A stretch of DNA of 64,000 nt from Neckera pumila. Its lineage: Eukaryota > Streptophyta > Bryopsida > Hypnales > Neckeraceae. Positions 11,801-22,892 of this stretch are shown piece by piece (position 1 is the first letter of the stretch; every line of letters starts with the position of its first letter). Below the pieces are notes generated by a model. That model was not told the origin of the DNA and made no database searches. It saw nothing but the letters and a program-made list of their open reading frames with translations. The translations under genes were made by a program, and so were the position numbers. The stretch spans positions 7,750,001 to 7,814,000 of the forward strand of contig OZ018415.1 of assembly GCA_963969595.1 (NCBI GenBank), read 5' to 3'.

Positions 11801-13719
11801 TTGGTAACTGTATCGTGTGTGGGGCTTATGTTCAGAGCACCGTCCATGACTTGAAGCTGATGTCAAAACCCTCAATGCAACAGGTTAGCTGAGGATGGAA
11901 TTATTGTTTCTTGCGAAGAACCTCAATGCTGCAACATGCGCCTTTGCTTTTTTTAATGAATGAATGAATGTCAAGTGGTGGATTTGATCGAGTTGTTTCC
12001 GTTGGGCCATGGGTACTATCTAGTTCTGAGAACTTTTACTCAACCCTTAAAATGAGCATGACAAGCATCAACGATGGATCTGTCCAGACTCGGCGATTGT
12101 TGTTGGATCCTGCTATTCATGCCGAATTCACACGCATGAAGGTAATTCTTTACATTTTTTTCTTTCTTGACTTGATATTTTGGCTTTATGGCGACTTGCA
12201 TTAGATTGTCGAAACTCTTTACTGTTAAGTTAACAGGTCTTAGATCCATCTAGTCCTCATGTTGAGTTAATGTTAGTGTAGTGAAAAACGTTGTTAAGTT
12301 CGTGTTAGGTTTAGTTTGATGTTAGTCGCATTAGCATGGACTTGATTGTACATGAACAAAAAATTAACATTAACTTACGATTTATAACTCTGTGAGTCTG
12401 ATAGGGGGATCGTTTTGAGATAAACTTATAAGAGTGATTACTTGCTCACAGAAAGAACTTGAAGCTGCGGAGAAAAGGGTGAAAGAGTTGCAAGAGGACC
12501 TTGCGGCTGTGCAGTTCACCCCTCATAGCAAGCATGGGAAACTTTTGATGGCAAAGTGTCGCACGCTTCAGGAAGAAAACACTGAAATAGGCCGTGAGGC
12601 TTCAGAAGGAAAGGTCAGTCAAAACTATGTTACCTGTGATCGATTGAACCCCTGCTTGTTATGTAGTGAAGAACCAGGTGAGGGTCAGAAGGAGCCAGAT
12701 GATTATTGGACGTAACCCACCCTCTCCTTTTGACTAATTCAGTACTGTCAAATCTAGAGCTCTCTGAGAATGCAGGGGAGGATGTCCGTTATGACTCCAG
12801 ACTCTCCTCTTTTCCAATTGCAATGCGCTATGTCTCGATTAGATTGAAAGGAGAGGATCTTGATCAACTTTGCATCTGTGGTGTTGTATTTGTAGAATCG
12901 GTTGCTTGTGTTGATGGGTTAGCTATCCTCTGTGAGCCCCTGCTTATTAAGTTGTATGGTTTTGGCAGGTTCATGAATTAGGAACGCGGCTCGCAGTGCA
13001 GAAATCTGTAAATGCAGAACTTAGACGCTGTTATACAGGTTAGATATACCAGTTGCTTGCAATTCGAATTGTTTAGCTTACTTTGATGACTTGTCTTTCA
13101 CGGCAACCCTCTCACGCAGTATGAAATCCTCCCCAAGTCATGTGACTGATTGAGAGTCACTTCATCATGTGAATTGATTCTTTTATCACTGCTGGGGCCA
13201 TGGCAGAATTATACGAGACTGTTGAGGAAGTGAACTACGAGTTGGAACGATCACAGCAAACGGTGAGTATCTGATCACTTTTAATATTCATCTCTAGCTG
13301 TCATCTTTTCATTCCTCCAGCTGCATGAGTAGCATATGCTTCATGCTCAGACTTTTTTAGTGTTCTGAGGGCGAGATGTTTACTAGAGATGGCAACGCGC
13401 ATACCACTTATTGCTTAGTAAATCCCAACTTCCCTGGGCAATGTCTCGAAGAATATGACAAAATTTAGACTCAATACGTTGAGGTCTCGGAATGGAGCCT
13501 CGAGTGCCTGAAACAGTCACCTTAAAAGTGTTGTCACTCTTCATCTGATTGCACGTTTTTCTGTCGTAGGTGTACAATCTGCAAAGAGAGTTGCAGAAAA
13601 AGGATTACCAACTTGTTGCGCTTCAAAAACAATTGGGTGAACAGTTGAGACGCGAGGAGCCTACAGCGATGAACGAAGAACAGGATCAACAGTTGGTGGA
13701 GAAGGATAGTGACAAGTAA
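8838..13719 (+). CDS. FIP37: FIP37, the plant WTAP homologue (m6A methyltransferase complex subunit)
   Basis: Fourteen exons in consistent phase give 339 residues (Arabidopsis FIP37 is about 330): 8838-8876, 9679-9727, 10055-10116, 10283-10347, 10606-10642, 10802-10886, 11205-11269, 11648-11725, 11836-11883, 12088-12141, 12452-12613, 12969-13038, 13207-13262 and 13570-13719. Diagnostic blocks are RRLLLDPAIHAEF, FTPHSKHGKLLMAKCRTLQ and EASEGKVHELGTRLAVQKS, matching family blocks such as LLLDPAIHEEF and GKMLMAKCRTLQEEN. Most of the protein is predicted coiled coil; the N terminus is short and acidic. WTAP/FIP37 is a nuclear scaffold that binds the METTL3/METTL14-type (MTA/MTB) writer. The ATG at 8838 is chosen because it opens the conserved acidic N-terminal exon. 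Intron 1 contains a tandem duplication. A diverged copy of exons 9-11 occurs in the gene at 124-4325. Confidence 0.93.
8916..9560 (+). repeat. Tandem duplication in FIP37 intron 1
   Basis: Two direct copies of about 320-330 bp lie side by side (about 8916-9235 and 9245-9565). Shared landmarks are CTGTGTTCGTAAT, AAATGGGCTCCAACTAATCC, TTTTAGGGTTTCG and ACTCATTTCGGGAAGAGAC, followed in each by a small array of CATTTGGAGA units and AATTAGCAAGTTGGGGTGGG. Confidence 0.85.
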
Positions 13720-14404
13720 TGACAACAAGGGAAACCATTGCAGTAAAAGATGAATTGAGAATGGGCTAATTTTTCTTCTTAAAACAGTTGTGATCAAGCT
13801 GGGCACCCTCATGTACACGGGTAATTCAATTTTTTTCTTTCGGCCATATAAAGTTAGCAGGCAGCTAGTTTTGTAATGTATGCTAAGTAATCAGGGTATT
13901 CGTGAGCTCTGCTTGGATTCTACTCCTACTTCAAGAGCCATGGTTAAGGAGGGATTCAATTTTGATCCAGGGGTCTTTTGGCACTATAACTGAAGCAGAA
14001 TGATCCCATAACCTCTTTGTCATCAGTTGGGTGCAGTGCCAGGGGCAAGGGTTTGCTGTGCAGAAGTTTAAGTGATAGTATTTCGAAATTCAATGGAGGT
14101 TGGAAAAGCTTGGAGTAGCTTGTATGATACAATGATAGAATCTCTACAGCAGAAACTACAAATAGTACAGTTTCTCCGAATAGCATACTTGGACAGATTA
14201 TGAAGCAATTACTGTCAACGATGTTCAACAACATTTTTTTAGCAAATTTTGAGGTCGCCACTGATATTTTGTTGACCTTGCAATGGAGGTCTTTGGCGGT
14301 GTTTGTTGTCGGATGCTCAAATCTAGATTCTTTTTGTGTTTATTTTATGTGATCTCTTAGTGCATGTGCTTTGGATTACAATGTTTCTTGAATTCTAATT
14401 TCAT
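13720..14404. other. FIP37 3' UTR and intergenic sequence
   Basis: This is the downstream flank of FIP37. No second gene is evident; the short ORFs here show no recognisable composition. Confidence 0.45.
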
Positions 14405-14836
14405 ATGAATAAAAATGTTATTTTTATAGATTGAAGGGTTTGAAGTGGCGATGTTCCAAGATGATCCTTTTTTAATTTTGCCACTTATACTTTGGACATA
14501 ATGTGGGCACCATATGAATAAGTTATGAATTTTCAAAGAACTATCTCTAGGTGAGTACCAAATACCCAACACTACTAGATCCTTTATAGTCATCCAATGT
14601 GTAATTCATTTGAAAGGCAAAGGTTTATAAGGGAAGTACAATGTAGAAAAAGAATGTCTTGTATGAATAAACTTTGTACCAATAAAAAGCTTTATATTTT
14701 TTCAAAAAATCTTGAGCTTATACATGTTTATTTGAAAACCAATCAAATAAATTGATCAAGAAATTGTTAACTTCTTGACACTAAATGTTGTCAATTTGGA
14801 TTTTGAAGAAGCTTTTTTGAATTCATCATGAGTCAA

Positions 14837-15184
14837 TATACACTACAAGAAAGCAGTGTCAATTTGGACATTTTTTTGTCAAATTTTTGTCAATTTGGAC
14901 ATTATTTTGTCAATTTTCTGTCAAATCGGACATTTTTTGACAGAAATATGTCAATTCAGACATTTTAGTCAATTAGGACGTGTCAATTTGGACACTATTC
15001 ACTACAAGGGAGCAGTGTCAATTTGGACATTTTTTTGTCAATTTTTTGTCAATTTGGACTTTATTTTGTCAATTTTCTATCAATTCGGACATTTTTTTGA
15101 CAAAATTTTGTCAATTTGTACATTTTAGTGAATTATGACGTGTCAATTCAGACATAGTTTTCTTGTAGTGATTTTCTTATAGTG
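14837..15184. mobile_element. Nested mini-element with CACTACAAGAAA ends
   Basis: The left end reads CACTACAAGAAAG (from 14841). The right side has two nested inverted matches, ending at 15170 (CTTGTAGTG) and 15184 (CTTATAGTG). The interior is an array of GTCAATTTGGACATTTT-type units, with the left end repeated internally at about 14999. Comparison with the related empty site near 6490 suggests that CAA flanks the insertion on both sides (14834-14836 and 15185-15187). CACTA-type termini and a 3-bp target duplication fit a non-autonomous CACTA element, although the exact left boundary is uncertain by about 4 bp. Confidence 0.7.
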
Positions 15185-15280
15185 CAAGAAAATACTTCTC
15201 AAAATTTAGGTCCAAGTTATAGCTATTAGTGTTGAATTGTCTCATAAAATTAGCCCAATAGATCTATTATATGTGATTGC

Positions 15281-15568
15281 CTAAAAGTTGAATTTTTGTG
15301 CTTCTTTGTCTTGTATTGAAAGTTGAAGTTGATGTCCATTCCAAGATTCCGTCTTCAAACCATGAAACTTACAACGGAAAGATCCTGGATGGTTTGTAGG
15401 CGGGCAAACACAAAATACTATTGATTCTATCAGTGGCAAAGGTTTCTTCAAATCACTTTTCTTTTTACCGGTGATCTGGTCACTTGCACAATGTAACCTA
15501 CAACGGAAGGAGCCCTTGTGAGTAGTTGGTGCACACAAACAATATTGAGCCATTTTTCTTGATAACAA
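15281..15568 (-). CDS. Small protein with two CAPT(T/N)H-x-GSFRC motifs, copy 2
   Basis: A single-exon ORF of 95 residues, the same length as the copy at 6597-6884. It has CLCAPTTHKGSFRCRLH near the N terminus and CVCPPTNHPGSFRCKFH in the second half. The N-terminal 42 residues differ from copy 1 at only about two positions, while the linker and C terminus are more variable. The second motif here has the family-typical HPGSFRC where copy 1 has HLGSFRC. The gene is part of the dispersed repeat, and the nested insertion at 14837-15184 lies beyond its 3' end. Function is unknown. Confidence 0.6.
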   Translation of the reverse strand: MLSRKMAQYCLCAPTTHKGSFRCRLHCASDQITGKKKSDLKKPLPLIESIVFCVCPPTNHPGSFRCKFHGLKTESWNGHQLQLSIQDKEAQKFNF

Positions 15569-15925
15569 TGAGTTGATGATGATAAGCCAAAAAGACTTTC
15601 AATGAGGTAACCTTATGTGCCAAATCTAGTGGTCAAGGATGGCGTTAATTAAATACGGAGTATTCAACATGAAATGCCAATTGAGTACTATATATTGCAG
15701 AAGAAAGTTGTCAATTGTGATATCGTTAATAGCTTTGTCTATTACACTACGGACCTCTAATTTATATTGTGTGTGTATGTCAAAATCTTTTACTTTTTAA
15801 ATAAGGTAAAAGAAAAATTATGCTACAATTGTGTCCAAAAGTAATCATCTTTTACATTATAAAAAAGGTAAAAGAAAAAATATGCTAAAATTGTATCCAA
15901 ATTGTATGAACTTTTACATTTTTAG

Positions 15926-16500
15926 CCTCAGGTTAATAACCAGGACAGCACGCCTCGATTGACACGTACCCGACATTATACCCGAAACCTTCTGATCCCC
16001 ACAAGAACTTCATATCTTGTTGCGTCGTGGTTAATAACATGGATTGACATCCGGTACTATACCCGGAGTCAATATCCTGACCTCCCCAATACCCTGGTTC
16101 GCCCATCCCGTGTCTTCCCGAAAGGATTGCCGTTAAAACTTGTAGGTCGTAGGCGCGAATGTGCCGTCGTTGCACACGAATCCAAAGCGATGGCGGAATC
16201 GGCACGACTGATCTTTTCCCTTCCCTGTCTCTTCCCTTTTCCCTCGACGCGCTTGTTGCACGGCGCGACCGTCTTCTCGCTCTGGACGGAAGGTTTGAAT
16301 CCGTGGGGCACAATTTCACCCCCTTTTCCTGAATGGCGCGTCCTTAAGTCCTGAATTCCCTGCTTTTACGACTCTGCTTAGTTTGGGTTTCGTTATCTGA
16401 TTTCTCAGTTAGAATTAAGTTAGAATTGTGGGTTTCCGCTGAGTTTTGCTGGTGGTTAGGTTTCAGCTGCAAGGACGTAGAAAGTCGAGGCGACTTGGAC
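15926..16500 (+). promoter_or_regulatory. Probable promoter and leader region of the DUF538 gene
   Basis: The base composition changes abruptly from AT-rich repeat to GC-richer sequence here, consistent with the start of a transcription unit read rightwards. Overlapping ORFs on both strands have no recognisable content. No TATA box or transcription start was fixed. Confidence 0.3.
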
Positions 16501-18437
16501 TCTAGGCTGGCTGCTTGGACTGAGCCAGTGCGACTGTGATATCTTTGCTCTTTTTTGATTAGTGGGTTTTATTAATCTCATTCTCGAGTTCTTTTTATGG
16601 TGTGATGATCATTTTCGTTAGAAGGGCGAAAAATTGAGGAATTTAGCACTGTCCAAGCGACCGTCTGAAAGCTGGAATCAATTTTAGTCCTACTCTTGTG
16701 GGGTTTTGGATGCGACTGTGATATTTTGCTCTTTTTGATTAGTGGGTTTTGCCTATCTCATTCTCGTGTTCATTTTATGGTGTGATCATCGTTTTCGTTA
16801 GCCTCATCATTTTTGTTTTTATGGTGGGATCATCATTTTCGTCCTACTCTTTAGAGCTTTGTGGGGTTTTGAATGTCACAGTGTGTGGTTTGATTACCTG
16901 ATTTCTCAGTTAGCAATTTCTTGGCAGGGTTACTTGGTTGTTAGATTGGAGGTCAAAGGACATAGTGAGTTGAGCATGTTGTTGGGAGTCCTATCTGCGA
17001 CTCGGCTGTTTGGGCTGCTGCCGTGATTATTTACTCTTTTTGATCAGTAAGCCTCACTAATCTCATTCTCGAGGTTTTCATGTCGTGATCATCATTTTCG
17101 TTAGAATGACGAACTTTTGAGAAATTCAGCACTTTCCGGGCGACCGTCTGAAAGCTGGAATCGATTCCAGTCCTACTCTTGAGAGATTTGTGTTTTTGAA
17201 TGTCACAGTGTGATTTGGTTACCTGATTTTTTAGTAAACGATTTTTTTGGCGGGGTTACTTGGTAGTTAGATTGGAGTTGCGAGGGCATAGTAAGTTGAG
17301 CTTTCTTTAGGGTCTTCAAGAAATTGGAGTCGCCCGTCTGGAATCTCTGACTTATTATATTCCGAACTTTTAGAGTTTTTTGCCCTTGAATTTCACATAT
17401 TGACACTCTGAAACTCCATCTTAACGAATATGATGTGTCGTTAGTTTCAGCCATTTGCCATGAAATGCAGTGTTGGGCTTTTTCGAAAGATTTCTGAAAT
17501 AGTGCATAGTGTTAAATTGCTTTAGTTCTGTAGCTTCGTCTTTTTTTATGCATTCTAGTTCCCGGAAGGATTTGTTCGGAATAGGCGAACGGTAACGGTT
17601 GGAACAAGTGGACATAGCTTATGCGGTTTGAGAAATTAGTTTTTTGGAGTTCACTGCATGATCGCTGTGTTCGTTTAGATTTCACTGTTTCAAGAAATTG
17701 GTACTTATCCAGACGCCAGTCTGGAACCTCAGACCTTCTCTACTCTTATTTTAGAGCTTTTTACTCTTGAATGTCACAATTTTGGTGCCTGAAACTTGTC
17801 ATTTAACGAATATGGCCATCATTTAGTTGTCGTTAATTTCAACCAATTGCCGTAAATTCCGTGCTCGCGCCATTTAGAACCTTTCAGAGAATGTGTTAGT
17901 GTTGAAATATTTGCAGTTCTGTTGTTTCGATCGTTTTCTTTCCTGCGTTCTAGTTCTTAGAAGAATTTATTCAGAATCCTTGCTGGAGAAACTGTAAGAC
18001 TTGAAATAAGCATAGTTTATGTGGTTCGAGAAATTAGATTGTGGAGATTTTTTTTTCAAGTTTAATGATCTAAAGCCAGGTGTTTAGTTCTAAAGCCGGA
18101 GTCCGACTCACTTGCAGAAGCTGGGATCATTGAAAACTATGCCTGTCGGTGATTACGAACGAAACAATTGGTGAATTTGGGGCATTCAAGTTTTTCTGGA
18201 ATAATTTTATAGCCTTGTGCGAGGTCATTGTCATATGTTTTCAGTTTTTATGCCCTTTAAGAAGACCTTGTTTACCCAGCTGACCAATCTGTCTTCGTCT
18301 GGGTTCAGGATCTGTTAGAGCTGATTTAAAAGGGGCAGACGTCTTTCAACTTCTCTAAAATTGATCTGTCGGGACACTTCCCTGAGTTTTTTCTATCGCT
18401 TTTGGATACTGACCTGATTTGTGGTTTTGTTGTACCA
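16500..18437 (+). repeat. Repeat-filled 5' leader/intron of the DUF538 gene
   Basis: The region contains direct copies of a unit with TTGATTAGTGGG, TCTCATTCTCG, GATCATCATTTTCGTTAG and GCGACCGTCTGAAAGCTGGAA (about 16545-16710, 16712-16880 and 17028-17215). A second duplicated unit (about 17310-17680 and 17685-18050) shares TTCAAGAAATTGG, CTTGAAT-TTCAC and GAGAAATTAG. A plausible acceptor, TTGTTGTACCAG, ends at 18437, 50 bp before the ATG, so most of this is likely a 5'-UTR intron. The donor was not identified. Confidence 0.6.
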
Positions 18438-18487
18438 GGAAGGGCTTGAAAGTTTTACCGCGAAGTTGAACTAGGCTTACCATTCCA

Positions 18488-19027
18488 ATGTCGAGTTTCG
18501 AGAGACAATGGGCATCGAAGCTCTACACGAATCTAATGGCTCTTTTCCTTCTTTCGACTTTCACGTATGCATGCACCCAATTACATTCCGCAAGCTCTTC
18601 GGATGCCTCGGACGTATACGAGAGACTTGAAGGCTATGGATTTCCGGAGGGCATATTGCCGCACACCGTCACAGGCTACTCACTGGAACCGAGCGGGAAG
18701 TTCACCCTTTACCTGGAAAGCAAGTGTCAAGTACGCGTGGAAAACAAGTACCCCCTGGTTTACAACAACGTCATCACTGGCATGCTTTCGTATGGGAAGC
18801 TGCAAGGGCTGCGCGGCATCACGGTGAAAGCCTACTACATCTGGTGGAACATCTACGGAATTGCGCTTGGCGATGATGAAAGCCTCTTCTTCGACATTGG
18901 GATCCTGAGCACCAAGTTCCCTTGCGATAACTTCGACGACCCCCCTGTCTGTGAGGTGCACTCGTCGGTTCAGGGAGCTTTCATGGATTCCATCTCCTCG
19001 GATTTCATCCCTGAACTAGCGACATGA
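18488..19027 (+). CDS. DUF538 family secreted protein
   Basis: A single-exon gene of 179 residues. A hydrophobic segment at about residues 14-29 (LMALFLLSTFTYACT) looks like a signal peptide. The DUF538 domain spans about residues 42-155, with YGFPEGILP, the SLEPSGKFTLYL strand, GKLQGLRGITVKAYYIWW and FDIGILSTKFP, all typical of this plant-specific beta-rich family. DUF538 proteins are linked to stress and trichome phenotypes, but their biochemical activity is unsettled. Length fits the family (about 150-180). The start is the first ATG after the presumed 5'-UTR acceptor at 18437 and directly precedes the signal peptide. Confidence 0.9.
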   Translation: MSSFERQWASKLYTNLMALFLLSTFTYACTQLHSASSSDASDVYERLEGYGFPEGILPHTVTGYSLEPSGKFTLYLESKCQVRVENKYPLVYNNVITGMLSYGKLQGLRGITVKAYYIWWNIYGIALGDDESLFFDIGILSTKFPCDNFDDPPVCEVHSSVQGAFMDSISSDFIPELAT

Positions 19028-20599
19028 GCACTTATTGTCACTTACAGTATTGAATTTATGGTGACCGCATTTATACAAGTCATTATACAAGTAGGTCAAT
19101 TGTGTCACTACCTATCCAATTCCTGACCAGGAGGGGATCTAGTTAGAAGATTGAAGCGAAATTCTGTAATGGAGAGATAATGCAGTTGACTGCGGAACTC
19201 AATTTTTGTCACCTGTTTTTAGTAGTAGTATTCCTGCATATGGATTTTCCATATCTTTGTACCAATATCTTGTTGTGCACCCCTGCGGTGATCCCATCTC
19301 TTGTACAATATATATTTATTTGGCTTTACAGCTATTTTCTCCATTACCACGAAACTCCTTTTGGGCTCATTTAATGTTTTTGGGTATTTGTTCACCCCCT
19401 TTGTCTGAGAAGCTTGGGAAATCTTAAAAGTAGAAACTATCATAAAGTGCGTGCGGGAACCCCGAAATAGGTGCAGACAACCGGCCAGGGGAACTTGGAA
19501 AACGTAAGGGAACTCCAGGGGGAACTCCAGAGGGAACAAGACTCAGCTGAACCGCTGAGGCTAAGTAGGCGCCGAGCTGATTGATGGCGAAGGCAGGGGC
19601 GGACTTACCGCGTCGACGCTCTTCTTTTGCGCCTCCGCAGATCTAAGTTACGTTTGTTCTCTTCTTTTTGTTTGATCTCCGTTTTCAAGGTGCTGCTGCT
19701 TCCCGGGTTGCACTCGCCATTGCGCCGTCGTCATTTTAAGGTGCAAGTTGCACGATTTGGACTTCTACCAAGAGAGATCGCGGAATTGTTCCTTGTCTTT
19801 GAGGTGGTGAGTGTTTTCAGGAAGCCGATCTGTTGCTTGTTTGGAGTGGGTGGTGTGTAATGTACTGTACTGTTGCGCAATGGGACTTTGCTCTTGATTC
19901 ACTTGTTGGGGTTGCGGATTCCCTTCCAGTCGGAGATTCAAATCTGTTGCTGCCCGGGTTGTGGGTTACATTTTTGCTTACCGTGGGGTTTGTTTTAGTT
20001 TGAGACGCTTGGTTGATTTTTGAAACCAGTGCGGTGTTGGGTAATCCTGAGTTTTGGAGGTGAATGTGGCTTGTAGTAGCACGCCTTTTGTTCTTCTTGG
20101 TTCTTAGAGAGTAGTTTTTTCTTAAGGTAGGGTCATTAAAGGTGCCACTTCTGTTGTTGCGCTCATTTCATATTTCATATTTTGTAGTGACTGCTCGAAT
20201 TTTTAGATGTCCTTGTTGGCAAATGGAAAAGGATTCCAACTAACTAAAGTATGTGTTAACTTTGGATACAGAATGCAAAAGTTGTTCAAAATGAGGGGTC
20301 AAAGTTTTGTTAGGTGTTCTATAAATGGCCTTTTTGTCAATAGGTACATTTTGTCAATACATAAGTTGAACATCTGATCAAGTGGCATTGGGGGTCCCTT
20401 GCGGCTTTGGGTGTCCCTACCTGATGAAAACGTGTGTAAAGGTTTCTACCTAATTTGGAGGCTGGCATGCAGGATTATCAATAAGAGCTGGCGCAATCAG
20501 GGAGTGCGGTGTGTAATGTGACTCACGAGTGTGACAATCACACCCTCGCTGTCTTGGCAGCTGATAGAGAAGAGTTGCGTGCATTGAGGTCTATCAGAG
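19028..20599 (+). promoter_or_regulatory. Intergenic region, Rab promoter and 5' UTR with intron
   Basis: The left part is the DUF538 3' flank. A GC-rich promoter-like block lies at 19440-19640. A likely 5'-UTR intron runs from GAGGTG|GTGAGT (about 19807) to TCTTGGCAG (about 20562), with 37 bases of leader before the ATG. No other coding sequence is seen. Confidence 0.45.
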
Positions 20600-21866
20600 A
20601 TGGCGAATGGGTATAATGAGTACGACCACAAGATAGACTATGTGTTTAAGGTTGTGCTCATTGGAGACTCGGCAGTCGGGAAGTCCCAACTGCTTGCCAG
20701 ATTTTCCCGCAATGAGTTTAGTCTCGAGTCCAAAGCCACAATTGGAGTTGAATTCCAGACGCGCACCATTGTTGTGGACCAGAAGACCATCAAGGCTCAG
20801 ATCTGGGATACAGCTGGACAAGAAAGGTACGATGATTTTTTCACCATGATGGAATCTGTCACCAGTAACGAAACTAGTTTTGAAACTATCAAGTGCACTT
20901 GATTGGTGCTAATTTCCACCTTAGTTTGCGTGCCACTTTGAAGAACGTGTTTGTATCGAACAAGTTTTATGTAGGCATTAGTCCCTAATTCGATTTCTTT
21001 CTTATAAACTGGTAACCCGCCAGTGCGTGCGTTCAAGAAAAGATCTTCCACTTTGTTGATTATCGTAAGTTTCAAAACGTATTTCTATCAATTAAAATGT
21101 GGTGTATGATTTCTTCTTTATATTGGCACATTCTTTTTATCTTGAAGCTTACGAAATTATTTATTTCAACTGCTGAGGAAGTAGAAGCAATCGCCTTTGG
21201 ACATTTGGGCACTTGAGGGTTGACATCATCAGTGAAGCATTTCTCAGCATAGGATTTTTGTACCTTGTGCAGAAGCCTCCAAATTTGTTCTTTCTATGAA
21301 TACATTTTATTAGCCACTTTGAAGCTTTAAATGCTCTATTTCAACTCCTTAAGTTATGAAGGTATCCATTTAGGCTCTTGGGGGGGAATGATATCCTCTT
21401 GATGTCTGAATTACTCTCACTGTGGAGCAGGTATCGGGCTGTGACAAGTGCCTACTACAGGGGCGCCGTGGGTGCCATGCTGGTTTACGATATCACAAAG
21501 CAACAATCGTTCGATCATGTACAAAGATGGCTGGAGGAGCTAAGAGCACACGCAGATGCCAACATTGTGATTATGCTGATCGGGAACAAGTCTGATTTGG
21601 TCAACTTGCAGCAGGTGGACACAGAAATTGCGAAAGAGTTTGCCCAGAAGGAAGGGTTATCCTTTCTGGAGACCTCAGCCATGGAGTCTACAAATGTGGA
21701 GACTGCATTCTACACTGTTTTGTCTGAAATTTACAAGACTGTTAGTAAGAAAGCTCTCATTGCAGATGCAAAGCAAAGCTCCACTATTATGCCCGGCACG
21801 AAGATCAACCTTACAGAAAAGGACGATGTAACTGTAACCAAGAAAGGGCGATGCTGTGGAAGTTAG
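20600..21866 (+). CDS. RabA/Rab11-type small GTPase
   Basis: Two exons, 20600-20826 and 21431-21866, give 220 residues. All GTPase boxes are present: P-loop GDSAVGKS (22-29), effector-region TIGVEF, DTAGQE (70-75), GNKSD (127-131) and ETSAM (156-160). The segment [21 protein letters not shown] across the splice junction is the hallmark of plant RabA (Rab11). The C terminus ends in CCGS, giving two cysteines for geranylgeranylation. RabA proteins act in trans-Golgi/endosome to plasma-membrane traffic and tip growth. The N terminus ([16 protein letters not shown]) most resembles the RabA4 subclass, but subclass is less certain than family. The intron falls within the Arg codon after DTAGQE. Confidence 0.95.
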
Positions 21867-22495
21867 TAGATTTAAAACCATAGGTAATGTACATTTCACA
21901 AAGTATCCATTCAGTGCCTGTTCAAGCCATCGTTCTGCATTGAGTTGCTGAGTACCCATTCATAGTCTTGTATTAGCAGTTATATCCGCTGCAAAACGGC
22001 ATCAGGAAAAATCCTTTGAGTTAAGGGGGGGGGGGGGGCAGGCGCTCAGTAGCGTTCATGAATTGAGCTATGCGGTATGTTTGTTTTCTGTTTTGAGCGT
22101 TATTCTGGTAGGATCAAGCGTGGTTTAGAAGGCATTGAAAATCGTTTGGTTGCTTTCATTCCTGCGACTTAATTTGAAGTTTGAGCTGTGAATCCAGTGG
22201 AGTAGCATATAATGAGTTCTGCTATCTTCTTCCCTCATCTTATTCAATGATGATCTCTATCTATCCTTTTGAACTCCTTTGGTTGTCATGAGTGACTTTG
22301 TCAAAAAATTTGTGGGGTCTCATCAGCGTTCTTTTAACCCCAAAATGCACAAGGCCTGTTTTGAGCTTCTTTGAATTTGCTCTAAATTGAACAAAAAGCC
22401 AACATTTTGATAAATTGAATCAATTTTTTTTAATTGCATCTGTACAAATTCAAACTAGACATGCTAGAGATCACATAGGAAAAGAAAACACAACA
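21867..22495. other. Rab 3' flank
   Basis: Downstream region of the Rab gene, with a G homopolymer of about 14 bases at 22025-22038. No further coding signal is seen. Confidence 0.5.
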
Positions 22496-22496
22496 A

Positions 22497-22892
22497 TCCA
22501 TACCTTAAGTTTGTTTGTTTGTTTGTTTTGTTTGTGTTGTTCATTGAGATCTCCCGGACCGGTTGCGTGCTTGGTACCGTCGGAAAGGGCTCGGCAAGGA
22601 GGGGTACACGGGCTTGGTTTTGTGGTGTTTGGAGCTACGGTGCGGAAGTTATTGAATTTCAAAGTATTTATGGATCAAAAAATTAAAAAATTAATTTACT
22701 TTGAGTTTGGTTGCGTTCTTGGTATATAGAAAGCTCTTGGCAAAGAAAGGTGGATGAGCTTGATTTCGTGGCGTTTGGAGCTACATTGTAAAAGCTATTG
22801 AATTTTGAAGTTTTTAATGCATTTAAAAATTAGAAACCAAAAACTTACTTTTTCTTTTGTTTTGGTTGTGGCAACGGCACAAGGCACACTAG
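22497..22892 (+). repeat. Dispersed repeat with possible Helitron-like ends, copy 1
   Basis: Begins TCCATACCTTAAG, then GTTTGTTT repeats, then a module containing GAGATCTC, GCTTGGTACC and TTTCAAAGTATTTAT. A second, diverged copy of the module follows, and the segment ends GGCACACTAG followed by T. Similar sequence is at 62042-62350 and 62360-62595. A 5' TC start and a CTAG|T end would fit a Helitron, but I see no convincing terminal hairpin. Confidence 0.5.

Larger units (their letters stand above)
14405..15925. repeat. Dispersed repeat, copy 2 (carries a CAPTTH-type gene and a nested insertion)
   Basis: Similar to 6020-7225 along its length and in the same orientation. The main difference is an insertion of about 348 bp (14837-15184) with CACTACAAG-type inverted ends. 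The minus-strand 95-codon ORF is intact in both copies. Confidence 0.75.

Noticed and set aside
15933..16354. Overlapping ORFs of about 130 codons on both strands
   Set aside because: Both strands are open in GC-rich leader DNA; neither has recognisable content. More likely promoter or leader of the DUF538 gene.
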